A DNA stretch of 64,000 nucleotides, taken from contig NZ_JACHMC010000001.1 of assembly GCF_014204815.1 (NCBI RefSeq), positions 1,798,001 to 1,862,000 of the forward strand, read 5' to 3'. Of the stretch, positions 26,849-34,978 are shown one piece after another. Source of the stretch: Micrococcus flavus (GTDB lineage: Bacteria > Actinomycetota > Actinomycetes > Actinomycetales > Micrococcaceae). The first letter of the stretch is position 1, and each line of letters begins with the position of its first letter. Position numbers and translations under genes: made by a program. Under the pieces are notes generated by a model that was not told the DNA's origin, did not search any database, and saw only the letters and a list, made by a program, of their open reading frames with translations.

Positions 26849-28270
26849 ATGGCAGAGAACAACGATCAGCAGTTCCGCATCGAGCACGACACCATGGGCG
26901 AGGTGAAGGTGCCGGTGGACGCGCTCTACCGGGCTCAGACCCAGCGTGCCGTGGAGAACTTCCCCATCTCGGGGAAGACCCTCGAGCCGGCCCACATCCA
27001 CGCCCTGGCCCAGATCAAGAAGGCTGCCGCCAAGGCGAACGCCGAGCTCGGCATCCTCTCCCAGGAACGCGCCGACGCGATCGTGGCCGCCGCGGACGAG
27101 GTCATCGCCGGGAAGCACGACGGCGAGTACCCGATCGACGTGTTCCAGACCGGCTCCGGCACGTCCTCCAACATGAACACCAACGAGGTGCTCGCCACCC
27201 TCGCCACCCGCCGCCTCAAGGACGCGGGCTCCGAGGAGGAGGTGCACCCGAACGACCACGTGAACGCCTCGCAGTCCTCCAACGACGTGTTCCCGACCTC
27301 CGTGCACGTGGCCGTCACCGGCGCCCTCGTGAACGACCTGATCCCGGCGTTCGAGCATCTCGCGGAGTCCCTCGAGAAGAAGGCCGAGGAGTTCAAGGGG
27401 ATCGTGAAGTCCGGCCGCACCCACCTCATGGACGCCACCCCGGTGACCCTGGGCCAGGAGTTCGGCGGCTACGCCGCGCAGATCCGCTACGGCATCGAGC
27501 GCGTGCAGTCCTCCCTGCCCCGCGTGGCCGAGGTGCCCCTGGGCGGCACCGCCGTGGGCACCGGCATCAACACCCCGAAGGGCTTCTCCGCCCGCGTGAT
27601 CGAGCTGCTCGCCGAGGAGACCGGCCTGCCGATCACCGAGGCGCGCGACCACTTCGAGGCCCAGGCCAACCGCGACGGCCTCGTGGAGGCCTCCGGCCAG
27701 CTGCGCAACGTGGCCTACTCGATCATGAAGATCAACAACGACCTCCGCTGGATGGGCTCCGGCCCGAACACCGGCCTCGGCGAGATCTTCATCCCGGACC
27801 TGCAGCCGGGCTCCTCGATCATGCCGGGCAAGGTCAACCCCGTGATCTGCGAGGCCGCCATCATGGTGTGCGCCCAGGTGATCGGCAACGACACCACGGT
27901 GGCGCTCTCCTCCACCAACGGCGCCTTCGAGCTGAACGTGGGCATCCCCGTGATGGCCGCCAACCTGCTCGAGTCCATCCGCCTGCTGGCCAACACCGCC
28001 CGCGTGATGGCGGACAAGATGATCGACGGCATCGAGGCCAACGAGGAGCGCTGCACCTTCCTGGCCGGCGCCTCCCCGTCCATCGTCACCCCGCTGAACA
28101 AGGTGATCGGCTACGAGGCCGCCGCGAAGATCGCCAAGCACTCCGTGGCCAACAAGATGACCGTGCGCGAGGCCGTGGTGGACCTCGGCTACGTGGAGCG
28201 CGGCGAGGTCACCGAGGAGCAGCTGGACAAGGCCCTCGACACCATGTCCATGACGCACCCGGGCCAGTGA
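26849..28270 (+). CDS. fumC: Fumarate hydratase, class II
   Basis: A 473-residue TCA-cycle enzyme that hydrates fumarate to malate; oxygen-stable, without an iron-sulfur cluster. Motifs in order: [32 protein letters not shown], the catalytic-site [14 protein letters not shown] near residue 135, [18 protein letters not shown], and the signature [12 protein letters not shown] near residue 325 with the flexible loop carrying the active serine. ATG 26849 is chosen from the TAGGAT spacing. It acts directly after succinate dehydrogenase, which is encoded at the far end of the window. Confidence 0.97.
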   Translation: MAENNDQQFRIEHDTMGEVKVPVDALYRAQTQRAVENFPISGKTLEPAHIHALAQIKKAAAKANAELGILSQERADAIVAAADEVIAGKHDGEYPIDVFQTGSGTSSNMNTNEVLATLATRRLKDAGSEEEVHPNDHVNASQSSNDVFPTSVHVAVTGALVNDLIPAFEHLAESLEKKAEEFKGIVKSGRTHLMDATPVTLGQEFGGYAAQIRYGIERVQSSLPRVAEVPLGGTAVGTGINTPKGFSARVIELLAEETGLPITEARDHFEAQANRDGLVEASGQLRNVAYSIMKINNDLRWMGSGPNTGLGEIFIPDLQPGSSIMPGKVNPVICEAAIMVCAQVIGNDTTVALSSTNGAFELNVGIPVMAANLLESIRLLANTARVMADKMIDGIEANEERCTFLAGASPSIVTPLNKVIGYEAAAKIAKHSVANKMTVREAVVDLGYVERGEVTEEQLDKALDTMSMTHPGQ

Positions 28271-28312
28271 CCCCCGGCCGCGCTTGACGCGGCAACCGGC
28301 ACCACCGACGAC

Positions 28313-28346
28313 GACGGGCCGTCCCCTGCGCAGGGGGCGGCCCGTC
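28313..28346 (+). terminator. Terminator hairpin after fumC
   Basis: Stem of 9 bp (28313-28321 with 28338-28346) plus a T-G wobble and four more C-G pairs, with a six-base loop, 42 bases past the fumC stop. Confidence 0.65.
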
Positions 28347-28350
28347 GCGT

Positions 28351-28446
28351 GTCGCCACCGCAGCCGCGGACATCAAGCTCACTTACTCCGACAACACCGG
28401 CATGGGCAAGGTCTGGACGAAGACCTCGTCCCCCACTGGCATCTGA
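28351..28446 (+). pseudogene. Orphan 3' reading-frame fragment
   Basis: A short open frame ends in the peptide ADIKLTYSDNTGMGKVWTKT plus a few residues before a TGA at 28444. Its base composition is much lower in GC than the flanks and the peptide looks like a natural protein end, yet there is no start region: upstream lies the fumC terminator. It may be the tail of a deleted gene. No family is recognised, and chance cannot be excluded for so short a stretch. Confidence 0.25.
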
Positions 28447-28535
28447 CCCCCTCCCGCACCGGCGCGGAGGCGCCGGGGCAGCTCGAGGGCCACCGACCCG
28501 CGTCAGGGTCCTTCGGCATGCCACCCTCGAGGTCT

Positions 28536-29039
28536 TCATGGGAGCACGAGCGCACCCATCGCTCCGAGCACCATCGCCGGGCCGAAAGGCAGGGCGGTCG
28601 CCCGCGTGGCCCGTCGGAGCACCAGCATCACCAGGGCGGTCAGCCCGCCCAGCAGGACCGCCAGCACGCCGGCGGCCACCACGGCGTCGAACCCGACCAC
28701 GCCCGTGTAGGAGCCCAGGCCGCCGGCGAGCTTCACGTCCCCCATGCCCAGGCCCCCGCGGCTGAGCAGGTGGAGAGCCAGCATGGCCGCTGCGTATCCC
28801 AGACCTCCGAGCAACACCGAGGCGACCACCTCCCACCGGCCGCCCAGCACCGCTCCCCCGCCCATGGTCGCCAGGCCGCCGGCCCACAGGCGCAGCGTCC
28901 ACCGGTTCGGCAGCCGGTGCTCCCACAGGTCCGTCCGCACCAGCACGGCCGCGCACCCGGCGAACCACACCAGCCCGGCTCCCCACAGCACAAGCGTCGG
29001 CCACGCTCCGGCTTCCCAGGCCCACCCCCACCACGTCAT
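28536..29039 (-). CDS. Prepilin peptidase, A24 family
   Basis: A 167-residue membrane aspartyl protease that would cleave the leader of type IV or Tad/Flp-type prepilins. About five to six helices are predicted. The two catalytic aspartates are in LVRTDLWEHRLPN (about residue 36) and GMGDVKLAGGLG (about residue 100), the second being the family signature. The N-methylase domain of longer PilD-type enzymes is absent, as in the short TadV-type peptidases. No pilin or secretion genes lie next to it here. Confidence 0.87.
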   Translation of the reverse strand: MTWWGWAWEAGAWPTLVLWGAGLVWFAGCAAVLVRTDLWEHRLPNRWTLRLWAGGLATMGGGAVLGGRWEVVASVLLGGLGYAAAMLALHLLSRGGLGMGDVKLAGGLGSYTGVVGFDAVVAAGVLAVLLGGLTALVMLVLRRATRATALPFGPAMVLGAMGALVLP

Positions 29040-29151
29040 GGACCCAGGCTAGACACCCGCACGCCGCCGGCACCGCACCGATCCACAGCCCCATCGGTCC
29101 ATGGTTGACAATCACAGCACCGGCCCCTGCCGCAACCCGTCGAAAGTGCAG

Positions 29152-29180
29152 TTGCGCCCATCGACAGTGACGGGTACGCT
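29152..29180 (+). promoter_or_regulatory. Promoter of the probable non-coding RNA
   Basis: A TTGCGC -35 (29152-29157) and TACGCT -10 (29175-29180) are separated by 17 bases. Transcription would start near A29187, exactly at the base of the first hairpin of the RNA. No coding frame follows on this strand. Confidence 0.5.
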
Positions 29181-29186
29181 CGCTTC

Positions 29187-29343
29187 ATCGGCTCCCTTCT
29201 GGGTAGAGCCGATCCTGAGACCCATGGCCTCGATCCCGTTTCAAGGGGCCATGGACGCGGGCTTCCTCGGTCCCCCATCCCCCCTCCGCGGGGCCGAGCA
29301 CCCCCGCCGGGGGCCGCTGTTCGCAGCGGCCCCCCTTCTCTTT
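29187..29343 (+). ncRNA. Probable stand-alone structured RNA with C-rich hairpin loop
   Basis: Between a plausible promoter and a strong intrinsic terminator lie about 120 bases without a credible gene but with regular structure. Hairpin P1: 29187-29194 with 29206-29213 (8 bp). P2: 29222-29229 with 29247-29254 (8 bp). P3: 29266-29270 and 29272-29275 with 29290-29298, whose 14-base loop contains six consecutive Cs. The terminator then follows; its 5' arm could instead pair with five Cs at 29301-29305. The C-run loop recalls the actinobacterial 6C RNA family, but only one loop fits clearly, so the family is unproven. Total length would be about 157 nt. Confidence 0.5.
29309..29343 (+). terminator. 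Intrinsic terminator with T-rich tail
   Basis: Perfect 11-bp stem (29309-29319 with 29324-29334) closed by TTCG, followed by CCTTCTCTTT. It is the only hairpin in the window with a real T-rich tract, and no plus-strand gene precedes it. Confidence 0.75.
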
Positions 29344-29411
29344 GCCGTCACATAGGCGAGTGGCGTGGCATCGTCCCGGCCGGAAGTCCTGTCCGATCGG
29401 TCACCCGGCGC

Positions 29412-29446
29412 TGGCCGATCGTCCAGCCTTCCTGCACGATCGGCCA
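29412..29446 (-). terminator. Inverted repeat after the phoH pseudogene
   Basis: Perfect 11-bp inverted repeat (29412-29422 with 29436-29446) around a 13-base loop, 23 bases past the pseudogene stop. The rest of 29344-29468 shows no gene. Confidence 0.45.
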
Positions 29447-29468
29447 ACGGTCCGATCCGTCGTCGCCG

Positions 29469-30381
29469 TCAGGCCCCGCCCTCCTCGAGCAGCTCCGTCA
29501 CCAGTCCCGCGATGGGCGAGCGCTCCGGCCGGGTCAGCGTGACGTGGCCGAACAGCGGGTGGCCCTTGAGCCGCTCCACCACGGCCGCGATCCCGTCGTG
29601 CCGGCCCACCCGCAGGTTGTCCCGCTGGGCCACATCGTGGGTCAGGACGACCTTGGAGTTCCGCCCGATCCGGGACAGGGCCGTCAACAGCACCGTCCGT
29701 TCGAGGGACTGCGCCTCGTCCACGATCACCCACGCGTCGTGCAGGGAGCGGCCGCGGATGTGCGTCAACGGCAGCACCTCGAGCATCCCGCGGTCCACCA
29801 CCTCGTCGATCACGGACGAGGACACGATCGAGCCGAGGGTGTCGAACACCGCCTGCTCCCAGGGACACGATCCCGACGCTCGGGTCCAGCAGCAGGTCCA
29901 GGGCCAACCGCTGGGCCGCGGACCGCCCATGCAGGCCGAACACCTCCTGGTCCCCGCGGACGATCCGCGCCACGCCGCCCTCCCGCACGCGGGCCAGACC
30001 GGCCCCCCCCGGGAGGAGGCCAGGCGCAGCCCGGTGTTGACGGGCAGCCGCTCCGCCGTCGGCGCCGGATCCCCGGGGGCCACCTCGATGCCGGACCCGG
30101 CCGCCCTCGGCGGTGAGCGGGACGGGCCGGTCGAGGTGGCCGTGGCGACGGCGCAGCTCGTCCAGCAGGCGCAGCGCGGCCCGCGCGGTGTGGCCCAGGT
30201 CCGGGTCCGCACGCTTGGACTCCAGCTCGGTCACCACCACGAGCGGCAGGACCACCTCGTGCTCGGCGAAGTGCAGCGGCGCCCGGGGGTCCGAGAGGAG
30301 CACGGAGGTGTCCACCACGTAGGTCCGCCGTTCGTCGGCCAGTGCCGCACCATCCCTCGTACCCGTCGCCGTCGTCGTCAT
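29469..30381 (-). pseudogene. Decayed PhoH-family (PIN-PhoH, PhoH2-like) ATPase gene
   Basis: Remains of a PIN-domain/PhoH fusion of the Rv1095 type, normally about 430 residues (RNA helicase plus ribonuclease). The start is intact ([23 protein letters not shown]), and the end is intact ([52 protein letters not shown]). Between them: an extra base near 30090-30094 shifts the frame; much of the PIN domain is missing near 30060-30085; an 8-base C run at 30003-30010 shifts it back; and at 29858-29864 the frame jumps from SVGIVSLG to [10 protein letters not shown], losing the whole Walker A stretch (about 55-60 residues). The last junction lies in CCCTGGG, shared by both flanks, as in a microhomology deletion. 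It cannot make a working ATPase. Confidence 0.85.
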
Positions 30382-30563
30382 GCCGTCCTCCTCGCTGAGC
30401 GCACGCGGGCGGGGCCGCCCGCTCCCGACCCACGCTAGGCGGCCTCCCGGGACCGCCCGGGGAGTGTCCCGTGAACGGCGGGTGAAGCCCTCGGGGCCCG
30501 GGCCGGGACCCCGCCCACGCCCTAGACTGGTCGCGACCCCCGCACCCCGCCCAGGAGCCCGCC

Positions 30564-31223
30564 ATGTCCCTGACCCCGTCTCACCGGCAGACCGGCCTCA
30601 CCGCGGGCCGACCCCGCCCCATGGAGACCCTCACGGACCGGGCTGGCCGCGGGCTGCTGCGGGCCGTGGCCCCCACCGCGCTCCTGCTGGCGCTCATGTG
30701 GGCCATGTTCCTGGTGACCCTCGTGGCCGGCCGCCCCCTGATCGACGGGCTGGGCCTGATCCCCCGCAGCACCGCGGGCGTGGACGGGATCCTGTTCTCC
30801 CCGGTGCTGCACGGGGGCTGGCGGCACCTGATCGGCAACACCACCGCCCTGCTGGTGCTGGGCCCGACGGCGGCGCTCGTCTCCCGGCGCCCCCTCGCCC
30901 TGCTCGCGGCCGCGTGGCTGCTCTCCGGGGCGTTCTCGTGGCTGATCGGCACGCCCGGGGTGCACATCGGCGCCTCGGGGATCGTCTACGCGCTCACCGC
31001 GTTCCTGCTGGTCTACGGGATCGTGGCCCGGCGTGTGCTCGCGGTGGCCGTCTCCCTGGTGGTCGCCGTGACCTACCTGGGCTCGTCCCTGATCGGCCTG
31101 CTCCCTCAGCCCGGCGTCTCCTGGACCGGCCATCTGGCCGGGGCCGTGGCCGGCGTGCTGCTGGCCCTGGTGTGGGGGCGGGCGGACCGGGCCGAGCGTC
31201 GGCGTCGTCCGCTGGAGGTCTGA
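30564..31223 (+). CDS. Rhomboid family intramembrane serine protease
   Basis: A 219-residue membrane protein with about six helices. The catalytic serine is in HIGASGIVYAL (about residue 138), the catalytic histidine in WTGHLAGAVAGV (about residue 189), and the oxyanion-side HGGWRHLIGNTTAL near residue 85 is conserved. Substrate unknown. A TAGACT hexamer lies about 37 bases upstream, so this gene appears to have a short leader with an AGGAG site, unlike many neighbours. Confidence 0.9.
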   Translation: MSLTPSHRQTGLTAGRPRPMETLTDRAGRGLLRAVAPTALLLALMWAMFLVTLVAGRPLIDGLGLIPRSTAGVDGILFSPVLHGGWRHLIGNTTALLVLGPTAALVSRRPLALLAAAWLLSGAFSWLIGTPGVHIGASGIVYALTAFLLVYGIVARRVLAVAVSLVVAVTYLGSSLIGLLPQPGVSWTGHLAGAVAGVLLALVWGRADRAERRRRPLEV

Positions 31224-31239
31224 GCCTGCCCCGGCAGGC
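31224..31239. terminator. Short bidirectional hairpin
   Basis: Inverted repeat 31224-31229 with 31234-31239 and a four-base loop, directly after the rhomboid stop and before the convergent cis-prenyltransferase stop. Confidence 0.35.
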
Positions 31240-31248
31240 CGGCGCCGC

Positions 31249-32022
31249 TCAGGCGCCGAAGCGGCGCTGACGCCGCCCGTAGTCCCGCAGGGCGCGGAGG
31301 AAGTCCGTGCGGCGGAAGGCCGGCCACATGGCCTCGCAGAAGTAGAACTCGGAGTACGCGGACTGCCACGTGAGGAACCCGGACAGCCGCTGCTCCCCGG
31401 AGGTCCGGATCACGAGGTCGGGATCGGGCTGGCCGCGGGTGTAGAGCCGGTCCGAGATCGCGTCCACGGTGAGGGCGTCCGCCACGTCCCCGGCGCTCGT
31501 GCCGGCGGCGTCCGCCTCGCGCAGCAGCTCCCGGACCGCGTCCACGATCTCCCGCCGGCCCCCGTACCCCACGGCCACGTTCACGTGGACGCCGGTGTTG
31601 TCCTTCGTCTGCTCGGCCACGTCCCGCAGACAGCGCGCCATGCGCGGGGGCAGGAGGTCGACGGCGCCCACCGGCTGCACGCGCACCGGCGCCCGGTCCT
31701 CGCGCGGCTCGGCGAGGCGCTCGGCCGTGGTCATGATGATCTCGAGCAGCGGGGCGAGCTCGGCTGCGGGCCGGGCCAAGTTCTCCGTGGAGAGCATGTA
31801 GAGCGTGACCACGGGCACACCCACCTCGTCGCACCAGCCGATGAAGTCCAGGATGCGCTCCGCGCCGGCCCGGTGGCCCTCCTCCGTGGTGGCGCCGAAC
31901 GCGCGCGCCCAGCGGCGGTTGCCGTCCACCAGCACGCCCACGTGGTGCGGGAGGCGCTCGGGGTCCAGGCCACGCGCGAGCCGACGCTCGTACAGGCGGT
32001 AGAACGCCTCGGGTCGACGCAC
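31249..32022 (-). CDS. Cis-prenyl transferase (Z-isoprenyl diphosphate synthase, UppS family)
   Basis: A 257-residue enzyme that condenses isopentenyl diphosphate in cis to make Z-prenyl diphosphates. Motifs: VGVLVDGNRRWAR (substrate Asp near residue 33), LYMLSTENLARP, VNVAVGYGGRREIV, and LVIRTSGEQRLSGF with WQSAYSEFYF. The pattern is closer to the mycobacterial short-chain Z-farnesyl diphosphate synthase (Rv1086) than to classical UppS, so chain length is uncertain. GTG start with a GAGGTG site. It lies divergent from the hemolysin III gene, as in mycobacteria. Confidence 0.92.
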   Translation of the reverse strand: MRRPEAFYRLYERRLARGLDPERLPHHVGVLVDGNRRWARAFGATTEEGHRAGAERILDFIGWCDEVGVPVVTLYMLSTENLARPAAELAPLLEIIMTTAERLAEPREDRAPVRVQPVGAVDLLPPRMARCLRDVAEQTKDNTGVHVNVAVGYGGRREIVDAVRELLREADAAGTSAGDVADALTVDAISDRLYTRGQPDPDLVIRTSGEQRLSGFLTWQSAYSEFYFCEAMWPAFRRTDFLRALRDYGRRQRRFGA

Positions 32023-32099
32023 GGTGCACCTCGCTCTCCAGGTGGGGCCGGGGTGATCAGGATACGTGTCCGCCCCCGCCGATGCGCGAGGATGGAGGC

Positions 32100-32816
32100 A
32101 TGCCCCTCTCCGAGCACGCGCCGACGAACCGGACCGGACGCCCGATGCGGTGGCGGATCGAACGCGTCCGGGACCCCGACCATCCCCTGTTCAAGCCGCG
32201 GCTGCGCGGCTGGGTGCACGCCGCCATGACGCCGCTGGTGCTCGCGGCGGGGATCGTGCTGATCGTGCTGGCGCCCACCACCCCGCTGCGCTGGGCCGCC
32301 GTGGTGTACACCGTGACGGGCCTGCTGCTGTTCGGCGTCTCGGCCACCTACCACCTGGTGCAGTGGAACGAGTCCGTCTCCCGGGTGCTCAAGCGCCTGG
32401 ACCACACCAACATCATGCTGGTGATCGCGGGCACCTACACCCCGCTCTCCCTGGCCCTGCTGCCCCCGGACAAGGCCGCCGTGCTGCTCACCGTGGTGTG
32501 GGTGGGGGCACTGCTCGGCGTCGCGTTCCGGCTGCTGTGGACCGACGCCCCGCGGTGGCTCTACACGCCCGTCTACGTGGCCCTGGGCCTGGCCGCCGTC
32601 CTGTACCTGGGCGACTTCTTCGCCGCGCACCTGCCGGCGGCGGTGCTGATCTGCGCCGGCGGCGCCGCGTACATCGTGGGCGCCGTGTTCTACGCCCTCA
32701 AGGCCCCCACGATCCACCGCGAGTGGTTCGGCTTCCACGAGCTCTTCCACGTGTTCACCGTGGGCGGCTTCGTGTGCCACTGCATCGCGGTCTTCATGGC
32801 CTACCTGGCCCGCTGA
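32100..32816 (+). CDS. Hemolysin III / YqfA family membrane protein
   Basis: A 238-residue seven-helix membrane protein of the PAQR-like hemolysin III family; role in bacteria uncertain, haemolysis is not implied. Conserved residues: SATYHLVQW near the second helix, RLDHTNIMLVIAGTYTPLSL, and the C-terminal HELFHVFTVGGFVCH with metal-type histidines. ATG 32100 is preferred to one at 32082 because a GAGGA site lies between them. Confidence 0.88.
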   Translation: MPLSEHAPTNRTGRPMRWRIERVRDPDHPLFKPRLRGWVHAAMTPLVLAAGIVLIVLAPTTPLRWAAVVYTVTGLLLFGVSATYHLVQWNESVSRVLKRLDHTNIMLVIAGTYTPLSLALLPPDKAAVLLTVVWVGALLGVAFRLLWTDAPRWLYTPVYVALGLAAVLYLGDFFAAHLPAAVLICAGGAAYIVGAVFYALKAPTIHREWFGFHELFHVFTVGGFVCHCIAVFMAYLAR

Positions 32817-32835
32817 CCCGGGCCGGGACGACGCG

Positions 32836-32857
32836 CGGCCGCGCTCAGTCGCGGCCG
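32836..32857 (+). terminator. Hairpin at convergent gene ends
   Basis: Perfect 8-bp stem (32836-32843 with 32850-32857), six-base loop, overlapping the stop codon of the minus-strand membrane protein gene. Confidence 0.4.
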
Positions 32858-33249
32858 GTGTCCGGGGCCTCGGGCTCGGGCGTGGGGTCCTGGAGGTACC
32901 CGGGGTACGTGCGCTGCAGGCGCGTGAGGCGGTCCTCGGCGTCGCCGTCCAGCTGCTCGCCGCCGGCACGGACCTCCTCGGGCAGGTGCCCCTGGTGGCG
33001 CTCCACGAGCATGGCCTCGGCCTCCGGGGAGCGCTGCTGCACCCGACGCACGGAGCGGACCATCAGCCGGATCACCAGGATGGTCATGGCCACCATGAGG
33101 GCGGTGAAGAGGAAGCCCTCGATGCCCGGGGTGATGTCCGCCTCGGACAGGCCCGGCTTCAGCGTGGGCTCGGGCACCGCGGGCGCGGGGGCGGCGGACA
33201 CGGCGGCCGCGAGCGCGGCGGACAGGGCGAGGGGGCTCAGGGACATCAC
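32845..33249 (-). CDS. Small membrane protein next to mca
   Basis: A 134-residue protein with an Ala-rich N-terminal hydrophobic segment (possible signal), a clear membrane helix around residues 46-66 (GFLFTALMVAMTILVIRLMV) and an acidic C-terminal cytoplasmic tail ending in DPTPEPEAPDTGRD. No family recognised with confidence; a small membrane gene is also beside mca in other actinobacteria. GTG 33249 follows TAGACT by eight bases; ATG 33246 is the alternative. Confidence 0.65.
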   Translation of the reverse strand: MMSLSPLALSAALAAAVSAAPAPAVPEPTLKPGLSEADITPGIEGFLFTALMVAMTILVIRLMVRSVRRVQQRSPEAEAMLVERHQGHLPEEVRAGGEQLDGDAEDRLTRLQRTYPGYLQDPTPEPEAPDTGRD

Positions 33250-33257
33250 GACGTCCG

Positions 33258-33263
33258 AGTCTA
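33258..33263 (-). promoter_or_regulatory. -10 element of the small membrane protein gene
   Basis: TAGACT on the minus strand, eight bases before the GTG at 33249. Confidence 0.4.
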
Positions 33264-33303
33264 CCGGCGCGGGCCGGACACGCTCAGCGCACCCCGGGGA
33301 GGA

Positions 33304-34284
33304 TCAGCGCAGTCCGTTGAACAGGTCGTCCTCGGGGGTCGGTGCGGGCACCCGCGACTCGATCAGCGCGTAGTCCTCCCACGGCCACGTGGAGCGCAGC
33401 ATCTCGTTCGGGGCGGCGAAGAACGGGCCGTCCGGGTCCACCTGCGTGGCGTGCGCGCGCAGGGCCGCGTCCCGCTCGTCCAGGAAGTCGGCCACGGGGA
33501 TCTGCGTGGTCACCTCGTGGTGCGGCGGGATCCAGGCGGGAACGTCCTTCGGATCCGGCACGTCCTCCCCGGCCTCGCGGCGGCGGAGGACCTCCCGCAT
33601 GGCCTCCGCCTGCTCGTACCAGGCCATCCGCGTCGCGAACGGCGACTCCTGGCCGGAGGCCACGAAGCCCTCGTGCAGGGCACGGAACTTCTCCGGGTTG
33701 AAGGCGCGGTCGTAGTACAGCTTGCCGATCTCCCACGGCTCCCCCGTGCCCGGGTAGGCCTCGGCGTCGCCGGCCGCCCGCCACGCCTCGAGGGTGACGT
33801 GGTGGGCCTGGATGTGGTCCGGGTGCGGATAGCCGCCGGCCTCGTCGTAGGAGATGAGCACGTGGGGACGGAACCGCCGGACGAGCGCCACCAGGGGGGC
33901 CGCCGCGGTCTCGAGGGGCAGCTGGGCGAAGCAGTGGTCCGGCAGGGCCGGCAGCGGGTCGCCCTCGGGCAGGCCCGAGTCCAGGAAGCCCAGCCACACC
34001 TGCTGCACGCCCAGTGCCTCGGCGGCGCGGGCCATCTCCTCCCGGCGGACGGCGGTGATGTCCCGCTCGGCCCGGACCAGGTCGGCGAAGGACGGGTTCA
34101 GCAGCGAACCGGCCTCGCCGCCGGTGCACGTGACCACCAGGACCTCGGCCCCGGCCGCGGCGTAGGCGGCCATCATGGCGGCGCCCTTCGAGGCCTCGTC
34201 GTCCGGGTGCGCATGGACGGCCATGAGCCGCAGGCCCGTGGAGTCGGGCAGGGGTGCGGAGGCGGCGGGGGACGGCGCGGACAC
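33304..34284 (-). CDS. mca: Mycothiol S-conjugate amidase
   Basis: A 326-residue zinc amidase that cleaves mycothiol adducts of toxins to release mercapturic acids, a detoxification step specific to actinobacteria. Zinc ligands are in MAVHAHPDDEASKG (about residue 25) and the HPDHIQAHH block (about residue 150); TCTGGEAGSLLNP and SYDEAGGYPHPDH are typical of Mca rather than of the biosynthetic deacetylase MshB. GTG 34284 (VSAPSPAAS) is chosen because residues upstream in the open frame are unrelated; a weak AAGGA lies 11 bases upstream. Divergent from the DUF4307 gene, as in mycobacteria. Confidence 0.94.
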   Translation of the reverse strand: MSAPSPAASAPLPDSTGLRLMAVHAHPDDEASKGAAMMAAYAAAGAEVLVVTCTGGEAGSLLNPSFADLVRAERDITAVRREEMARAAEALGVQQVWLGFLDSGLPEGDPLPALPDHCFAQLPLETAAAPLVALVRRFRPHVLISYDEAGGYPHPDHIQAHHVTLEAWRAAGDAEAYPGTGEPWEIGKLYYDRAFNPEKFRALHEGFVASGQESPFATRMAWYEQAEAMREVLRRREAGEDVPDPKDVPAWIPPHHEVTTQIPVADFLDERDAALRAHATQVDPDGPFFAAPNEMLRSTWPWEDYALIESRVPAPTPEDDLFNGLR

Positions 34285-34347
34285 GACGGCGGGGTTCCTT
34301 CCGGGAGACGGTCCCCCCGCACGACCGCGGGGGCGGGACGCGGCGGA

Positions 34348-34353
34348 TAGGCT
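34348..34353 (+). promoter_or_regulatory. -10 element of the DUF4307 gene (leaderless)
   Basis: TAGGCT, seven bases before the ATG at 34361. Confidence 0.45.
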
Positions 34354-34360
34354 GGAGGGG

Positions 34361-34798
34361 ATGTCCTCGACCCCCGCCCATGATGCGCACGCGCAGGAGA
34401 ACACCCTAGCCAACCGCTACGGGGTGGTACACCGCCGCGCCTCCCGCCGGCCCCTGTGGCTTGCCCTGGGCGCCGTCGCCCTGGCCGCCGCCGTCGCCCT
34501 GGCCGTGGTGATCGGCCTCAACGTGTCGGTGGGCAAGGTCCAGGCCAAGGACGTGGGCTACCGGATCCACGACGCCGGCGCGGCCTCCGTGACCTTCCAG
34601 GTGTCGGTCCCCGAGGGGGTCGCCGCCGAGTGCGACCTGGTGGTCATGGACGCCCAGGCCGCGCCCGTGGGCTTCCGCACCGTGCGCATCGACCCCGGCC
34701 CGGAGGCGGACCCCGGCCGGGACGCCACGTACACCGTGGACGTGCGCACCGTGGCCCGCGGCGTCACCGGCGTGGTGGACGGCTGCCGGGCCGCGTGA
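34361..34798 (+). CDS. DUF4307 domain protein
   Basis: A 145-residue protein with one membrane helix (about residues 32-54) and a small extracytoplasmic domain, of the actinobacterial DUF4307 family. NTLANRYG before the helix and KDVGYRIHDAGAASVTFQV, DLVVMDAQAAPVGFRTV after it are the conserved stretches. Function unknown. The position between mca and greA matches the mycobacterial order. Confidence 0.85.
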   Translation: MSSTPAHDAHAQENTLANRYGVVHRRASRRPLWLALGAVALAAAVALAVVIGLNVSVGKVQAKDVGYRIHDAGAASVTFQVSVPEGVAAECDLVVMDAQAAPVGFRTVRIDPGPEADPGRDATYTVDVRTVARGVTGVVDGCRAA

Positions 34799-34812
34799 CC
34801 GGCCGCCCCCGG

Positions 34813-34842
34813 TTGGGGTGACGTGCGTCTCGCCGGTAGACT
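34813..34842 (+). promoter_or_regulatory. Putative greA promoter
   Basis: TTGGGG (34813-34818) and TAGACT (34837-34842) are 18 bases apart. The resulting leader of about 130 bases would contain a 7-bp hairpin (GGCGGCC with GGCCGCC, near 34940-34957) before a GAGAGGA ribosome-binding site. Confidence 0.35.
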
Positions 34843-34978
34843 GGTCCACGGATTCCCCGCCCCGTCGCCCCGGGCGTGCCGATCGTCCGCGCACCGCGCG
34901 GGGTCGCCCACCCGGCCGGCGGGGCGCTTCGCATCCCCGGCGGCCCTGAGGCCGCCCCGACCCGAGAGGACACCGCCC

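Noticed and set aside
29187-29343. Riboswitch controlling a downstream gene
   Set aside because: The possible alternative pairing resembles an expression platform, but no plus-strand gene follows before the minus-strand pseudogene, so a stand-alone RNA is more likely.
29036-29355. Small open frames on both strands over the non-coding RNA region
   Set aside because: No ribosome-binding site or -10 at a fitting distance, Pro/Arg/Gly-rich peptides, and they cross the hairpins and the terminator.
29365-30438. Plus-strand open frame opposite the phoH pseudogene
   Set aside because: Serine/arginine-rich shadow; the PhoH blocks on the minus strand explain the region.
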